A stretch of 39,383 nucleotides of DNA. Origin: Pseudomonadota bacterium (GTDB taxonomy: Bacteria > Myxococcota_A > UBA796 > SXON01). The stretch lies in NCBI GenBank assembly GCA_005778355.1, contig SXON01000153.1, positions 1 through 39,383 on the forward strand, written 5' to 3'. The translations under genes were made by a program, and so were the position numbers. Shown here one piece after another: positions 16,562 through 25,064 of the stretch (positions within the stretch are counted from its first letter, which is position 1; each line of letters starts with the position of its first letter). The notes under the pieces are model-generated. The model saw only the letters and a list, made by a program, of their open reading frames with translations, was not told where the DNA came from and searched no databases.

Positions 16562-17880
16562 TACTTGGCCTCCGCCGCGGCGGGGGCCGCGGGCTCGGGG
16601 TTCACCACGATCTTCGTGGCCAGCTCGGGCTTGAGGTATTGCGACACTGCGGCGGAGAGGGCCTCAGGCTTGGCCTCCGCGAAGCGAGTGATGTCTTTCG
16701 CGAGCCAGTCGGGCGTGCCGGTGTAGGCCCAGTAGCGGTTGAGCGTTTCCGCGCGGTTCTGCAGGGGTTCGAGCTCTTCGTAGCGCGCCACCTTGCGCTG
16801 GTTGCGAAGTCGCTCCATCTCCTCGGCGGTGGGGGGCGTGTTGGCCAGGAAGGCCAGCTCCTCGCGAATGGCGAGGTCGAGCTGGTCGACCGTCGTCCCT
16901 TCCATCGGCAGAGCCGACAGGTAGAACACGCCACCGTACTCCACGCCGTACTGGTACACGCTCACGTCTTGAGCCATGCCCGTGTCGACCAGCCGACGGT
17001 AGAGCCGGGAAGACTCGCCACCAGCGAGCAGATCGGCCACCAGCTCCATCTCGGCGTCGCCGGTCTGGAACTTGGCCGGCGAGTGCCAGAAGAGGTTGAG
17101 CTGGGGGTATTCCACCTGGTCGGTGATCGTCACCAGCGCCTTCTGGGGCTTCGAAGGCCGCTCGCCGTTCCAGCGCGCGGGAAGCTCCTTGCGCTCGAGC
17201 ACCGAGAAGTACTTCTCGATGACCGGCTTGATGGCGGCAAGGTCGAAGTCGCCAGCGACGACGAGAGAGGCGTTGTTGGGCACGTACCAGCTCTGGAAGA
17301 AGCCGGTGACGTCGCCCACGGTGGCGGCGCTGAGGTCTTCGTGGCTGCCGATCACGCTGTGGGCGTAGGGGTGCGTCTCGGGGAAGAGGGCGGTGGTCAT
17401 CTCGATCTCGACCATCCCGTAGGGACGGTCCTCATTCGACTGGCGGCGCTCGTTCTTCACCACGTCGCGTTGGAGGTCGAGCTTCTCCTGGGTCATCGCG
17501 TCGTCCAGCGCCTGCATCCGGTCGGCTTCCATCCACAGGAAAGTCTCCAAGAGACCGGACGGACCCACCTCGTAGTAGGCGGTGGCGTCTTCCATCGTCC
17601 ACGCGTTGTTCCAGCCGCCATGGGCCTCCATCGACTGGTCGAAACCCGAGCCGGGCAGTCGGTGCGTGCCCATGAACATCAGGTGCTCGAAGAGGTGCGC
17701 GAACCCGCTCCGCCCCTTCGCCTCGTCCTTGCTGCCCACGCGGTACCAGATGTCGACCACCACCTGGGGGAGGTGATGGTCTTCCACGAGGATGACCTGG
17801 AGGCCGTTGGGTAGCTCGTAGCGCTCGTAGGGGATGGCCGGGCCCTCGGCGGCGAACGCAGCGGTGAGCGCGAAGATCAC
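16561..17880 (-). CDS. Zinc M16 (insulinase/pitrilysin-type) peptidase
   Basis: 439 aa from the GTG at 17880, chosen because it overlaps the trxB stop as GTGA and begins a short signal sequence (IFALTAAFAA). The inverted zinc motif HLFEH (His62, Glu65, His66) is intact. The distal ligand is probably Glu144 in VVKNERR, 77 residues after His66, as expected for the family. YGVEYGGVF and a Pro/Ala-rich end are also visible. It should be the catalytic half of the pair encoded with the zinc-less partner downstream, degrading peptides in the periplasm or envelope. Coupling to trxB is unusual. Confidence 0.88.
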   Translation of the reverse strand: MIFALTAAFAAEGPAIPYERYELPNGLQVILVEDHHLPQVVVDIWYRVGSKDEAKGRSGFAHLFEHLMFMGTHRLPGSGFDQSMEAHGGWNNAWTMEDATAYYEVGPSGLLETFLWMEADRMQALDDAMTQEKLDLQRDVVKNERRQSNEDRPYGMVEIEMTTALFPETHPYAHSVIGSHEDLSAATVGDVTGFFQSWYVPNNASLVVAGDFDLAAIKPVIEKYFSVLERKELPARWNGERPSKPQKALVTITDQVEYPQLNLFWHSPAKFQTGDAEMELVADLLAGGESSRLYRRLVDTGMAQDVSVYQYGVEYGGVFYLSALPMEGTTVDQLDLAIREELAFLANTPPTAEEMERLRNQRKVARYEELEPLQNRAETLNRYWAYTGTPDWLAKDITRFAEAKPEALSAAVSQYLKPELATKIVVNPEPAAPAAAEAK

Positions 17881-18827
17881 GAGTGGCTCCCCGGCGCGGA
17901 GAGCGACTCCAACCAGCGTTCGCACTCGATCGCGGCGGCACAGCCGGTGCCCGCGGCTGTGACCGCCTGCCGGTAGTAGTGGTCCGCCGCGTCGCCGCAG
18001 GCAAACACACCCTCGATGTTAGTGGCGGTGCGACCAGGCTTCGGCACGAGGTAGCCGTTCTCGTCGTGGTCGATCCAGTCGACGAAGGCCTTGGTGTTCG
18101 GCTGGTGGCCGATGCCGAGGAACATGCCGCCGATGGGCTTGTCGTAGGTTTCCCCGGTCTGGCTGTTGAACAGGCGCACCGCGTCGACCGTCTTGTCGCC
18201 GAGCACCTCCACCACCTCCGTATGCCAGAGGAACTCCATCTTGGGGTTGGCGAAGGCACGGTCTTGCATCGCCTTGCTCGCGCGCAGCTTGTCGCGACGG
18301 TGCACCAGGTACACCTTGGTGGCGAAGCGGGAGAGGAAGGTGGCCTCCTCGATGGCGGTGTCGCCGCCGCCCACCACGCCCACCTCGACGTTCTTGAAGA
18401 AGAAGCCGTCGCAGGTGGCGCAGGCGCTCACGCCATAGCCGCGCAAGCGGGTTTCGCTCTCGAGCCCCAGGTACTTCGCGTCGGCCCCGGTGGCGACGAT
18501 GAGCGCGTCGCACGTGTAGCTATTGCCGTTGGCGGTCTGCAGCGTGAACGGGCGCTTGCTCAGGTCGCACGACACCACCTCGTCCAATTCGAAGCGGGTG
18601 CCGAAGCGCTCCACCTGCGCACGCATCCGATCCATCAGCTCGGGACCCATCACGCCCTCGGGGACACCCGGGTAGTTCTCCACGTCGGTGGTGAGGGTGA
18701 GCTGGCCGCCGGGACGGATGCCGTCGAAGACCAGCGGCTTGAGGTTGGCGCGCGCGGTGTAGAGCGCGGCGGTGAGGCCGGCGGGGCCGGAACCACAGAT
18801 GATGACGGTCTCGTGAGGCACGGGCAT
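17877..18827 (-). CDS. trxB: Thioredoxin reductase
   Basis: 316 aa, the usual length for low-molecular-weight TrxB, from the ATG at 18827. It has FAD-binding GSGPAG (12-17), redox-active CATC (136-139) inside ACATCDG, the NADPH-binding GGGDTA (153-158), HRRDKLRASK (176-185) and the C-terminal FAD motif GVFACGDAAD. It reduces thioredoxin with NADPH in the cytosol. It is the first gene of a three-gene unit with the two M16 peptidases, overlapping the next by 4 nt. All catalytic residues are present. Confidence 0.96.
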   Translation of the reverse strand: MPVPHETVIICGSGPAGLTAALYTARANLKPLVFDGIRPGGQLTLTTDVENYPGVPEGVMGPELMDRMRAQVERFGTRFELDEVVSCDLSKRPFTLQTANGNSYTCDALIVATGADAKYLGLESETRLRGYGVSACATCDGFFFKNVEVGVVGGGDTAIEEATFLSRFATKVYLVHRRDKLRASKAMQDRAFANPKMEFLWHTEVVEVLGDKTVDAVRLFNSQTGETYDKPIGGMFLGIGHQPNTKAFVDWIDHDENGYLVPKPGRTATNIEGVFACGDAADHYYRQAVTAAGTGCAAAIECERWLESLSAPGSHS

Positions 18828-18871
18828 CTCGGGAAAGGCCGGCGGGCTTATCGCGCCGGATAGCGGGAGGC

Positions 18872-19894
18872 GTGGCCGACCTGCGCACATTCCTGCTCGC
18901 CGAGGCTCGCGCGCTGGGCTTCGCTGAAGCGCGCGTTGCGAGTACAGATCCCGCGCTCGACATGTCGCACTACGACGCTTTCCTCGCTCGCGGTGCCGAG
19001 GGGGAGATGGACTGGCTCCGCACCGGTCGCGACGCGCGCGCGCAGCTGAGATCCCTGCTGCCCGGGGCCCAGTCGGTCCTCGTTCTCGCCTTCGACTTCG
19101 GGGGACAAGCACCCGACCCGGGCGGCCTCACCGGGCGCGTGGCTTCTTACGCCTGGGGGCGCGATTACCACAACGTGGTGCTCAAACGCCTGCGCAAACT
19201 GCAGTCGCGACTGAACGCCACCTTTCCGGGCATCGGCAGCTACGCCTCCCTCGACAGCCGCCCCGTCTTCGAGCGCGCGTGGGCGGCTCGCGCCGGCCTC
19301 GGTTTCGTGGGCAAGAATCACTGCCAGGTGATCCCGAGCCGGGGCGCCACCTTCTTCCTCGCCACCCTCGCGGTGGACCAGGAGATGTCGCCCGACCTGC
19401 CCCTCGGCGATCACTGCGGGCGTTGTTCCCGCTGTGTCGAGGCCTGCCCCACCCGCGCCATCGTCCCGGGGGTCGGTCTCGACGCCACGCGCTGCATTTC
19501 CTACCTGACGATCGAGGCCGACGCGCCGATTCCCCTCCCCCTCCGGCCGCTGCTCGGTCGCTGGGTCTTCGGCTGCGACGACTGCATGGACAGTTGCCCC
19601 CACGAGCACGCCGCGGCCGTCGATCCCGCGCTGGCACCGCGCGATGCTTGGCTCGACCTTCCTGGGATCCTGACCCTGAGCGACGCGCAGCTGGTGGCCC
19701 GTTTCCAGGGCTCACCGATCCGTCGCGCTGCCGGTCCCCGCTTACGACGAAATGCGGCCCTCGTGCTCGGCAACATCGGCGACCCTGCGGCGGCACCGGC
19801 GCTGGAAAACGCCGCGAGCGACCCCTCGGCGGTGGTGGCCGAGGCCGCCCGCTGGTCGCTCGGTCGCTTGACCGACCCCGGGGCCAACCGGTAG
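18872..19894 (+). CDS. queG: Epoxyqueuosine reductase
   Basis: 340 aa from a GTG, with TAGCGG 5 nt upstream. QueG reduces epoxyqueuosine to queuosine in tRNA with a cobalamin cofactor and two [4Fe-4S] clusters. The sequence has the family's DSRPVFERA segment with the likely catalytic Asp128, GFVGKN (144-149), cluster cysteines CGRCSRCVEAC (Cys182, 185, 188, 192) and Cys208, Cys235, 238 and 242 in GCDDCMDSCP. The last 70 residues form a HEAT-like repeat. It is divergent from trxB, with 44 bp between them. Confidence 0.95.
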   Translation: MADLRTFLLAEARALGFAEARVASTDPALDMSHYDAFLARGAEGEMDWLRTGRDARAQLRSLLPGAQSVLVLAFDFGGQAPDPGGLTGRVASYAWGRDYHNVVLKRLRKLQSRLNATFPGIGSYASLDSRPVFERAWAARAGLGFVGKNHCQVIPSRGATFFLATLAVDQEMSPDLPLGDHCGRCSRCVEACPTRAIVPGVGLDATRCISYLTIEADAPIPLPLRPLLGRWVFGCDDCMDSCPHEHAAAVDPALAPRDAWLDLPGILTLSDAQLVARFQGSPIRRAAGPRLRRNAALVLGNIGDPAAAPALENAASDPSAVVAEAARWSLGRLTDPGANR

Positions 19895-19905
19895 CCTTCG
19901 GCTGC

Positions 19906-20265
19906 GTGCGATGGATCCTGCTCGTTCCGCTGGTGCTCGGTTGTCACGGCCGGATCGTGCGCGCGTCCGCCTCCTTCACGCTCGTTTCCGCCGAGCTCAA
20001 GCCCGGCGACCCGCGCCTCATCGACACCGGCCCGGTGGTGAAGGAGACCGCGTGCCTGCACATGGTGCCCCTCCCCCAGGTGTGGTGGGGCGATGCCGCC
20101 TCCCACGAGGACCTCGTGAGCCGCGCCCTCGACCGCTACGACGCGGACGTGCTGCTCGAGACGGACATGACGACGAACTGGTTCTCGCTCTTGCTCTACT
20201 GGCGCCGCTGCACCACCGTCTCGGGGCGCCCGGCCAAGTTCAACCACATTGGGGGCGTGCCGTGA
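19906..20265 (+). CDS. Small TRL-like lipoprotein
   Basis: 119 aa from a GTG; TAGCCT lies 8 nt upstream. Lipobox VLGC (Cys13). The remainder has KETACLHMVPLPQVW, GDAASHEDLVSRALDRYDADVLLET and a C-terminal LLLYWRRCTTVSG. These resemble the TRL-like family of small bacterial lipoproteins (early Cys, a G-D-A-S-x(n)-A helix and a terminal CTxVxG element). The function of that family is unknown. It overlaps the next gene, of identical length and similar layout, by 4 nt (GTGA). The family call is tentative. Confidence 0.65.
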   Translation: MRWILLVPLVLGCHGRIVRASASFTLVSAELKPGDPRLIDTGPVVKETACLHMVPLPQVWWGDAASHEDLVSRALDRYDADVLLETDMTTNWFSLLLYWRRCTTVSGRPAKFNHIGGVP

Positions 20266-20621
20266 TCCTCGCGCTCCTCGCCTGCGTGAAGCACTACTAC
20301 ACTGAGCCGGTGGCCGTCTCGACGCGCGCCAGCGTCGGGCTCAACGCGCGCCGTCTGGAAACGGTGACCGCCAACGCCTGCGACCGTATGTTCTTCGGCG
20401 TCGTGTTCCTCGGCGACGAGCGCTACGCCGTGGAAGACCTCCTCGAGGAGGTGCAGGCCAAGGGCGGCGACGCGGTGGTGGACTACCGGGTGGAGAACAA
20501 CGGCGCCTTTGGACTCACCCTGTTCCTGCCGCTGTACATGGGCCAGTGCTGGACCCTCACCGGGACGGCGGCGACGCTGACCGCCGGTGTGACCCCAAAT
20601 ACGGTGCCGTCGGAAGAGTGA
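20262..20621 (+). CDS. Small TRL-like lipoprotein, tandem paralog
   Basis: 119 aa from the GTG that overlaps the upstream stop. Lipobox ALLAC (Cys8), then ANACDRMFFGVVFLGDERYAVEDLLEEVQAKGGDAVVDY and, near the end, GQCWTLTGTA. The order of elements (Cys, G-D-x-x-x-A helix, terminal C.xTGTA) mirrors the gene before it, so the two are likely an old tandem duplication and may act together in the envelope. The following CotH-like gene is close behind and could be part of the same operon. Confidence 0.65.
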   Translation: MILALLACVKHYYTEPVAVSTRASVGLNARRLETVTANACDRMFFGVVFLGDERYAVEDLLEEVQAKGGDAVVDYRVENNGAFGLTLFLPLYMGQCWTLTGTAATLTAGVTPNTVPSEE

Positions 20622-20653
20622 AGCACCGGCGGGGGCTGCCGATACCCTCGCGC

Positions 20654-22201
20654 GTGCGCTATCCTCTGCCTGTGCTGCTCACCCTCGTCGCTTGCCACGG
20701 CGGAACCGGCCACCCCGCAGACGACACCGGCTGGCGCCCAGTCGACGAGTCGATGGAAACCGCGCCAGGCAACGAGGGTTTCGGCTGCGATCCCGAGGCC
20801 GATGACGCGAACGTGCTGGAGGGCGAGGCCGTGACGCTCAGCTTCGCGTGTGAGGGCGAGGCCACCGCCGACCGATGGACCCTCGTTGACGGGCCCCCAG
20901 GCGGCGAGCTCGACCCGGCCACCGGCGCGTTTACCTGGACCACCGACCTGGCTTCCGCCGGCGAGTGGCAGGTGACGGTGAAGGCCGAGGGCTCGGGCTT
21001 CGAGTACGGCAGCGGACGCATTTTTGTGACCGACGCGCTCGGGGCGGACGGAAATCAACCCGTCGATCCCGCGACCTACACCATGGAGTTCGGACTCCCG
21101 GTCTTCCACCTCGCCGTGCCCGAGGGCACCAACGCCGCCAAGATGTGGGCGACCACGGCCTACTACGGGGGACGCCTCCTCGACGTGGAGATCCAGCGTC
21201 GCGGGGCGACCTCCAGCCACTACCCGAAGACCAGCTTCCGGGTTGATTTCCCGCCGCAGCAGGAGTTCGAGGACGAGGCGGAGGGCTTCCCCAAGCGGCG
21301 TAGCATCTGTCTCACCACCACCTTCGACGACAATGCCTACATCCGGCAAGCGCTGGTGTACGACCTCTGGAACGCCCTCGACCCCGTTCGGCACCAGCTC
21401 GAATCGATGTTCGTGGTGCTCTACCTCGACGGTGCCTACACCGGGCTCTACATGCTGACCGACCGCATCAACGGCGAGTGGTGGGAGGACTACGGCTTCG
21501 ACGAGGAAGGAAGCCTCTACAAGTCTGTCGACCACCAGGCCAACTTCTACGCTGATTTCGACGGGGTGGAGAAGGAACCCATCCACGCTGGCTGGGAGAA
21601 AAAACACCCGGACGACGAGGACTACACCGACCTCGATGAGCTGTTGCGCTTCATCATCGAGGCGAACGACGAGGACTTCGATGCCGAGATCGACCAGCGG
21701 CTCGTCGTCGACGAGATCTTCGACTGGTGGAACATCGCGATCTACACATCGGCTTACGATACCGTGGGGAAGAACGCCTACCTTTTCCGCGACCCGGGCG
21801 ACACGCGCTTCCACAACGCCGTGTGGGACTTCAATTTCTCCCTCGGCCAGACCTGGGAGACCGAGCGACAGACGGCGCAGGACGACTGGGACTTTACCGA
21901 CGACAACAACCTCTTCAATCGCCTGCGCAACTCCGCCACCTACGGCCCGGCGATGCAGCAGCGTTTCCGCGACCAGCGACAAGACGTCCTGACGCCCGAG
22001 GCCATCGACGCGCGGATCGACGCCTTCGTGGCCCGGATCGACCTGTCCGCCCAGCGCGACTGGAGCGTGTGGCGCGAGGCCTACATGTCCTACGAGAACT
22101 GGTCGGACCGGGACGACTTCACCGAGTACCCTGAGGAAGTGGAATACGTCCGGGCGTGGGTCGAGGAGCGACACGCGTATGTCGAGGCGTGGGATCCGTG
22201 A
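20654..22201 (+). CDS. CotH kinase-like lipoprotein with N-terminal Ig-like domain
   Basis: 515 aa from the GTG at 20654, which gives a compact lipoprotein signal with Cys14 (LVAC), like others here. A GTG at 20618 overlapping the previous stop is possible. Residues about 45-125 form an Ig/cadherin-like domain (DGPPGGELDPATGAFTWT, the He_PIG-type pattern). The CotH part has VEIQRRGATSSHYPKTSF, KRRSICL, a YLDGAYTGLYMLTDRI strand pair, GKNAYLFRD and the WDFNFSLGQTW motif where the family has W-D-x-D. Probably an outer-surface protein phosphotransferase or carbohydrate-related protein. It differs markedly from the CotH-like protein at the left end. Confidence 0.8.
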   Translation: MRYPLPVLLTLVACHGGTGHPADDTGWRPVDESMETAPGNEGFGCDPEADDANVLEGEAVTLSFACEGEATADRWTLVDGPPGGELDPATGAFTWTTDLASAGEWQVTVKAEGSGFEYGSGRIFVTDALGADGNQPVDPATYTMEFGLPVFHLAVPEGTNAAKMWATTAYYGGRLLDVEIQRRGATSSHYPKTSFRVDFPPQQEFEDEAEGFPKRRSICLTTTFDDNAYIRQALVYDLWNALDPVRHQLESMFVVLYLDGAYTGLYMLTDRINGEWWEDYGFDEEGSLYKSVDHQANFYADFDGVEKEPIHAGWEKKHPDDEDYTDLDELLRFIIEANDEDFDAEIDQRLVVDEIFDWWNIAIYTSAYDTVGKNAYLFRDPGDTRFHNAVWDFNFSLGQTWETERQTAQDDWDFTDDNNLFNRLRNSATYGPAMQQRFRDQRQDVLTPEAIDARIDAFVARIDLSAQRDWSVWREAYMSYENWSDRDDFTEYPEEVEYVRAWVEERHAYVEAWDP

Positions 22202-22288
22202 AGGCTGGAGGCTCTAGGCTGGAGGCTGCAGGCCGCCGAGAACCGACGACTCAGAACGTCATAGCCTGACCCCTATAGCCTACGGCCT
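22202..22288. repeat. Facing arrays of 7-bp AGGCTNN repeats
   Basis: Five head-to-tail heptamers on the plus strand (AGGCTGG, AGGCTCT, AGGCTGG, AGGCTGC, AGGCCGC; 22202-22236), a 24-nt spacer, then four on the minus strand (AGGCCGT, AGGCTAT, AGGGGTC, AGGCTAT; 22288-22261). The arms are partly complementary (GGCT/AGCC every 7 nt), so a long imperfect hairpin is possible. The array lies exactly between two convergent genes and overlaps the last codons of the minus-strand one. It could be a bidirectional terminator, a REP-like element or a protein-binding array. Confidence 0.7.
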
Positions 22289-23230
22289 GAGGGCCACCGC
22301 CGGATGTTCGCCAACCAGCCGACCGAGGTCGGCCAGGGCCGACTCCAACTCCGGGCGCGCGAAGTACTCGGCACCGAGCGTGCCGTCGCTCCAGGGCTCT
22401 TCGGCGTCGTACTCCCAGTTGAGGAACATCGACAGCTCCGGCACGGCAGCGAGCGCGGTGCCGTACTCGGTGATCTCCGCCGCCGACATCGCCCACTTGC
22501 CGTCGGTCCAGCCGGGCTGGCCGCTGCTTCCGTCGCCGCCGTCGGCGATGTTCATGCCGTTGATCGTCCCGAGACCGAGGCGCTCGGCCGCGCTGCGGTC
22601 GTCCTCGATGAAGGTCTGGAGATCGCCGTCCTTCGCCTTGTACTGGTTCACGCATCCATCGACGACCGTGAAGCGTCCGGACGTGGGCACCGGTATCCGC
22701 GAGGCGCGCTCGCGCACAAAGGTAGGCAAACCGGGGAACTTGGCCTGGCTGTAGCTCGCCATCGCCTCGAGCTCCTCACCTGTCGGATCGGCGCCGGGCC
22801 AGTTGAGCACGTCGTCGACGAGCATGTGGCCGGCGAAGGTGCCATCGGCGATGTAGGCGGAAAGGTCCGCACCGTCCCACAGGTCGAGGCGCTTCTGCCA
22901 GAGCTCGAGATTGAAGCTGCCCTCGAGGGTGTAGTGCTCGTGGTCGCCGGTCATGCGCAGGGTGATTTTCACTCCGGACGCCCGAGCCATGGGGAAGAGC
23001 TGGCGTAGCGCGTAGGTCGGGTCGGTCGTTGCCGTCTGGACGAGGGTCATGTGGAGCCGTCCCCGCAGATCAGACAGCGCCGCCTCCGAAGTGAAGCCGT
23101 TGAGGCCCCAGAAGCCGTAGGGGGTGAGGTACTGGGGCTCCGGCACCGTCTCGGCGCCAGCCGACTCGGTGGCCACCGCCGGCGCTGGGTCCTTGCTCGC
23201 TGCGCAGGCCAGTAAGAGCGAGAGCGTCAC
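22280..23230 (-). CDS. Lipoprotein with TIM-barrel-like fold, possible glycoside hydrolase
   Basis: 316 aa from the GTG at 23230, chosen because it overlaps the galE stop as GTGA and begins a lipoprotein signal (LLLAC, Cys9). After an Ala/Pro/Glu linker the sequence alternates strands and helices as in a (beta/alpha)8 barrel: YGFWGLNGF, HMTLVQTA, GVKITLRM, GHMLVDDVLNW, PTFVRERA, FTVVDGCVNQY, GLGTINGMNIADG and LSMFLNWEYD. Asp-Asp after one strand and Glu after the last could be an acidic catalytic pair. As the last gene of a polysaccharide operon it may trim or modify the polymer. No named family is recognised, so the function is inference. Confidence 0.6.
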   Translation of the reverse strand: MTLSLLLACAASKDPAPAVATESAGAETVPEPQYLTPYGFWGLNGFTSEAALSDLRGRLHMTLVQTATTDPTYALRQLFPMARASGVKITLRMTGDHEHYTLEGSFNLELWQKRLDLWDGADLSAYIADGTFAGHMLVDDVLNWPGADPTGEELEAMASYSQAKFPGLPTFVRERASRIPVPTSGRFTVVDGCVNQYKAKDGDLQTFIEDDRSAAERLGLGTINGMNIADGGDGSSGQPGWTDGKWAMSAAEITEYGTALAAVPELSMFLNWEYDAEEPWSDGTLGAEYFARPELESALADLGRLVGEHPAVALRP

Positions 23231-24216
23231 GCGAATCCGCGGGGGTGCCGCGACGCCCAGCGCCAGGCCGAAGACACCATGTCGTGGAGGCCACGCGAGG
23301 CGATGAAACCGCACTCGTCGCGGAAGCGCCGCGCGTCGGCCACCGACACCGGGAAATCGCCCTCGCGCCGCCCCGCGATGCGGTGCGGCACCGGACGACC
23401 GGCCACCTCCGCGCACGTGGCGAGGACCTCGAGCACCGAGTGCGGTCGCCCGGTGCCGACGTTGTACGCGTGGTGCCCCGGCCGAGCGAGGGCATCGAGC
23501 GCGACGAGGTGCGCACGAGCGAGGTCGGCGATGTGCACGAAGTCGCGCTGGCAGGAGCCATCGGGGGTCGGCCAGTCGGTGCCGAAGACCGAGATGGGCG
23601 CATCGTCGAAGAGGAGCGCGCGCATCACGCGAGGCAGGAGCGCCGCCTCGCCGTCGAGGCACTGGCCGAGATCCCCGCTCTCGTGGGCACCCACCGGGTT
23701 GAAGTAGCGGAGTGACACCGCCGACCAGCCCCGCCGGACAGCCATCCAGTCGAGCATCTCCTCGCCCTGGCGCTTGCTCAGTCCATACGGGCTCTCCGGC
23801 AAGAGCGTCGCGGACTCGGCGACCGGCACCACCGCCTGCGTGCCATACACCGCCGCGCTGGATGAGTACACGATGCGCGTGACACCGGACTCGGCCATGG
23901 CGTGGATCAACTGGGCCATGCACCCCGTGTTTTTCGAGAAATATAGGTCGGGACGCACCATCGACTCGTCCACCCGCTTCTTGGCGGCGAAGTGAATCAC
24001 CGCGTCGTGACCGGAAATGACACCCGCGGCCTCGGCGGCCACGTCGGCGTGAATGAAGCGTGGCGAGCGGCCAGCCAGCCGGGCGACGGCCTTCAACGCG
24101 CCGCGGTGGCCCGTGGAGAGGTCGTCGATCACCGTCACCTCGTGACCAGCGAGCAGGCACGCCAGCACCACGTGCGATCCGATGTACCCGGCGCCGCCCG
24201 TGACCAGCACCCGCAT
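23227..24216 (-). CDS. galE: UDP-glucose 4-epimerase
   Basis: 329 aa, usual length. An extended SDR with NAD-binding TGGAGYIG (6-13), SSSAAVYG (118-125) and the catalytic Tyr144/Lys148 in YGLSK. LRYFNPVGA and the conserved QRDFVHIADLA segment support GalE over other SDRs. It interconverts UDP-glucose and UDP-galactose, or the N-acetyl forms, in the cytosol, supplying precursors to the polysaccharide operon in which it is the sixth gene. It starts 2 nt after the stop of the export gene and overlaps the next by 4 nt. Confidence 0.92.
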   Translation of the reverse strand: MRVLVTGGAGYIGSHVVLACLLAGHEVTVIDDLSTGHRGALKAVARLAGRSPRFIHADVAAEAAGVISGHDAVIHFAAKKRVDESMVRPDLYFSKNTGCMAQLIHAMAESGVTRIVYSSSAAVYGTQAVVPVAESATLLPESPYGLSKRQGEEMLDWMAVRRGWSAVSLRYFNPVGAHESGDLGQCLDGEAALLPRVMRALLFDDAPISVFGTDWPTPDGSCQRDFVHIADLARAHLVALDALARPGHHAYNVGTGRPHSVLEVLATCAEVAGRPVPHRIAGRREGDFPVSVADARRFRDECGFIASRGLHDMVSSAWRWASRHPRGFA

Positions 24217-24218
24217 CG

Positions 24219-25064
24219 CTAGACCGGAGACTCGGGCACGTACACCTTGTCGCCCGGCTGCAAGACCTCGTCGGGTTCCTCGCCGCTGAGCACCTTGCGC
24301 AGGTTCACCCGGATGCGCTTCTCGCCCCGGATGATGTACACCCGACCTCGACTGGCCACCGCAGTGGCACCACCGGCGCTGGCGATCACCTGCGACACCG
24401 TCATCCCGTCGCGGTAGGCGATCTCCCCGGGTTTTCCCACGCTTCCGCTCACCGACACCACGCTCTGCGGGACGAAAACGATGTCGCCCGCGAGCACCGG
24501 CGGATCGGCCACGCCACGGCTCACCAGCTTGTCGTAGGGCAAGACCTCGGGCACGCCCGCCCCCGCGTGCGTGAGCCGGATCTCGTTGACCCCCTCCGGC
24601 GGCACGCCACCGGCCTCGCTGAGCACCGACATCACCGTGCTCGGCCCGCGGAGGAAATAGAGCCCGGGCTTGCCCACCGCGCCGAGCACCTTCACCGGCT
24701 GGCTGCGGTAGGCCGACACCGCCACCGTCACGTTGGGGTTCACGAGCAAGCCGGCCGCCAACTTCTCCCGCAGTAGCTGCATGATCTCCTGGGCCGTCTT
24801 GTCGGCCACCGGCACGCGACCGACCAGCGCCACGTCGATCTCCCCCATCGCGTCGATCGGGATGGTCCCGCTCAGGGACGGCTCGCCGTACACCTGCACG
24901 TTGAGACTGTCGCCGGCCCCCACGCGGTACTGGGCCGAGGGCGCGCCCAGCGTGCCCTGCATCGCGACGCTCTCCACCGGCACTGCCGCGTCGGCCACGG
25001 CGTCCTGAGCCGAGGCGAGAGGCAAGCAGACGAGCAGCAGCGCGAACATCAACCCCGCCATCAT
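24219..25064 (-). CDS. Wza-like polysaccharide export protein
   Basis: 281 aa with a Sec signal (about 1-20, LPLASAQ). A polysaccharide-export domain (YRVGAGDSLNVQVYGEPSLSG to about residue 130, with IDAMGEIDV and LVGRVPV) is followed by two SLBB-type soluble ligand-binding segments (VKVLGAVGKPG and VSVSGSVGKPG). It would form or gate the outer-membrane exit channel of a Wzx/Wzy-dependent pathway. No lipobox Cys is present, unlike E. coli Wza, and no C-terminal membrane helix is evident, so a separate outer-membrane partner may exist. The ATG overlaps the upstream stop (ATGA). Confidence 0.88.
   Translation of the reverse strand: MMAGLMFALLLVCLPLASAQDAVADAAVPVESVAMQGTLGAPSAQYRVGAGDSLNVQVYGEPSLSGTIPIDAMGEIDVALVGRVPVADKTAQEIMQLLREKLAAGLLVNPNVTVAVSAYRSQPVKVLGAVGKPGLYFLRGPSTVMSVLSEAGGVPPEGVNEIRLTHAGAGVPEVLPYDKLVSRGVADPPVLAGDIVFVPQSVVSVSGSVGKPGEIAYRDGMTVSQVIASAGGATAVASRGRVYIIRGEKRIRVNLRKVLSGEEPDEVLQPGDKVYVPESPV

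Noticed and set aside
15221..17814. Long plus-strand open frames across the M16 genes
   Set aside because: Rich in Arg, His and Val with no domain; the minus strand encodes clear M16 proteins with coupled starts.
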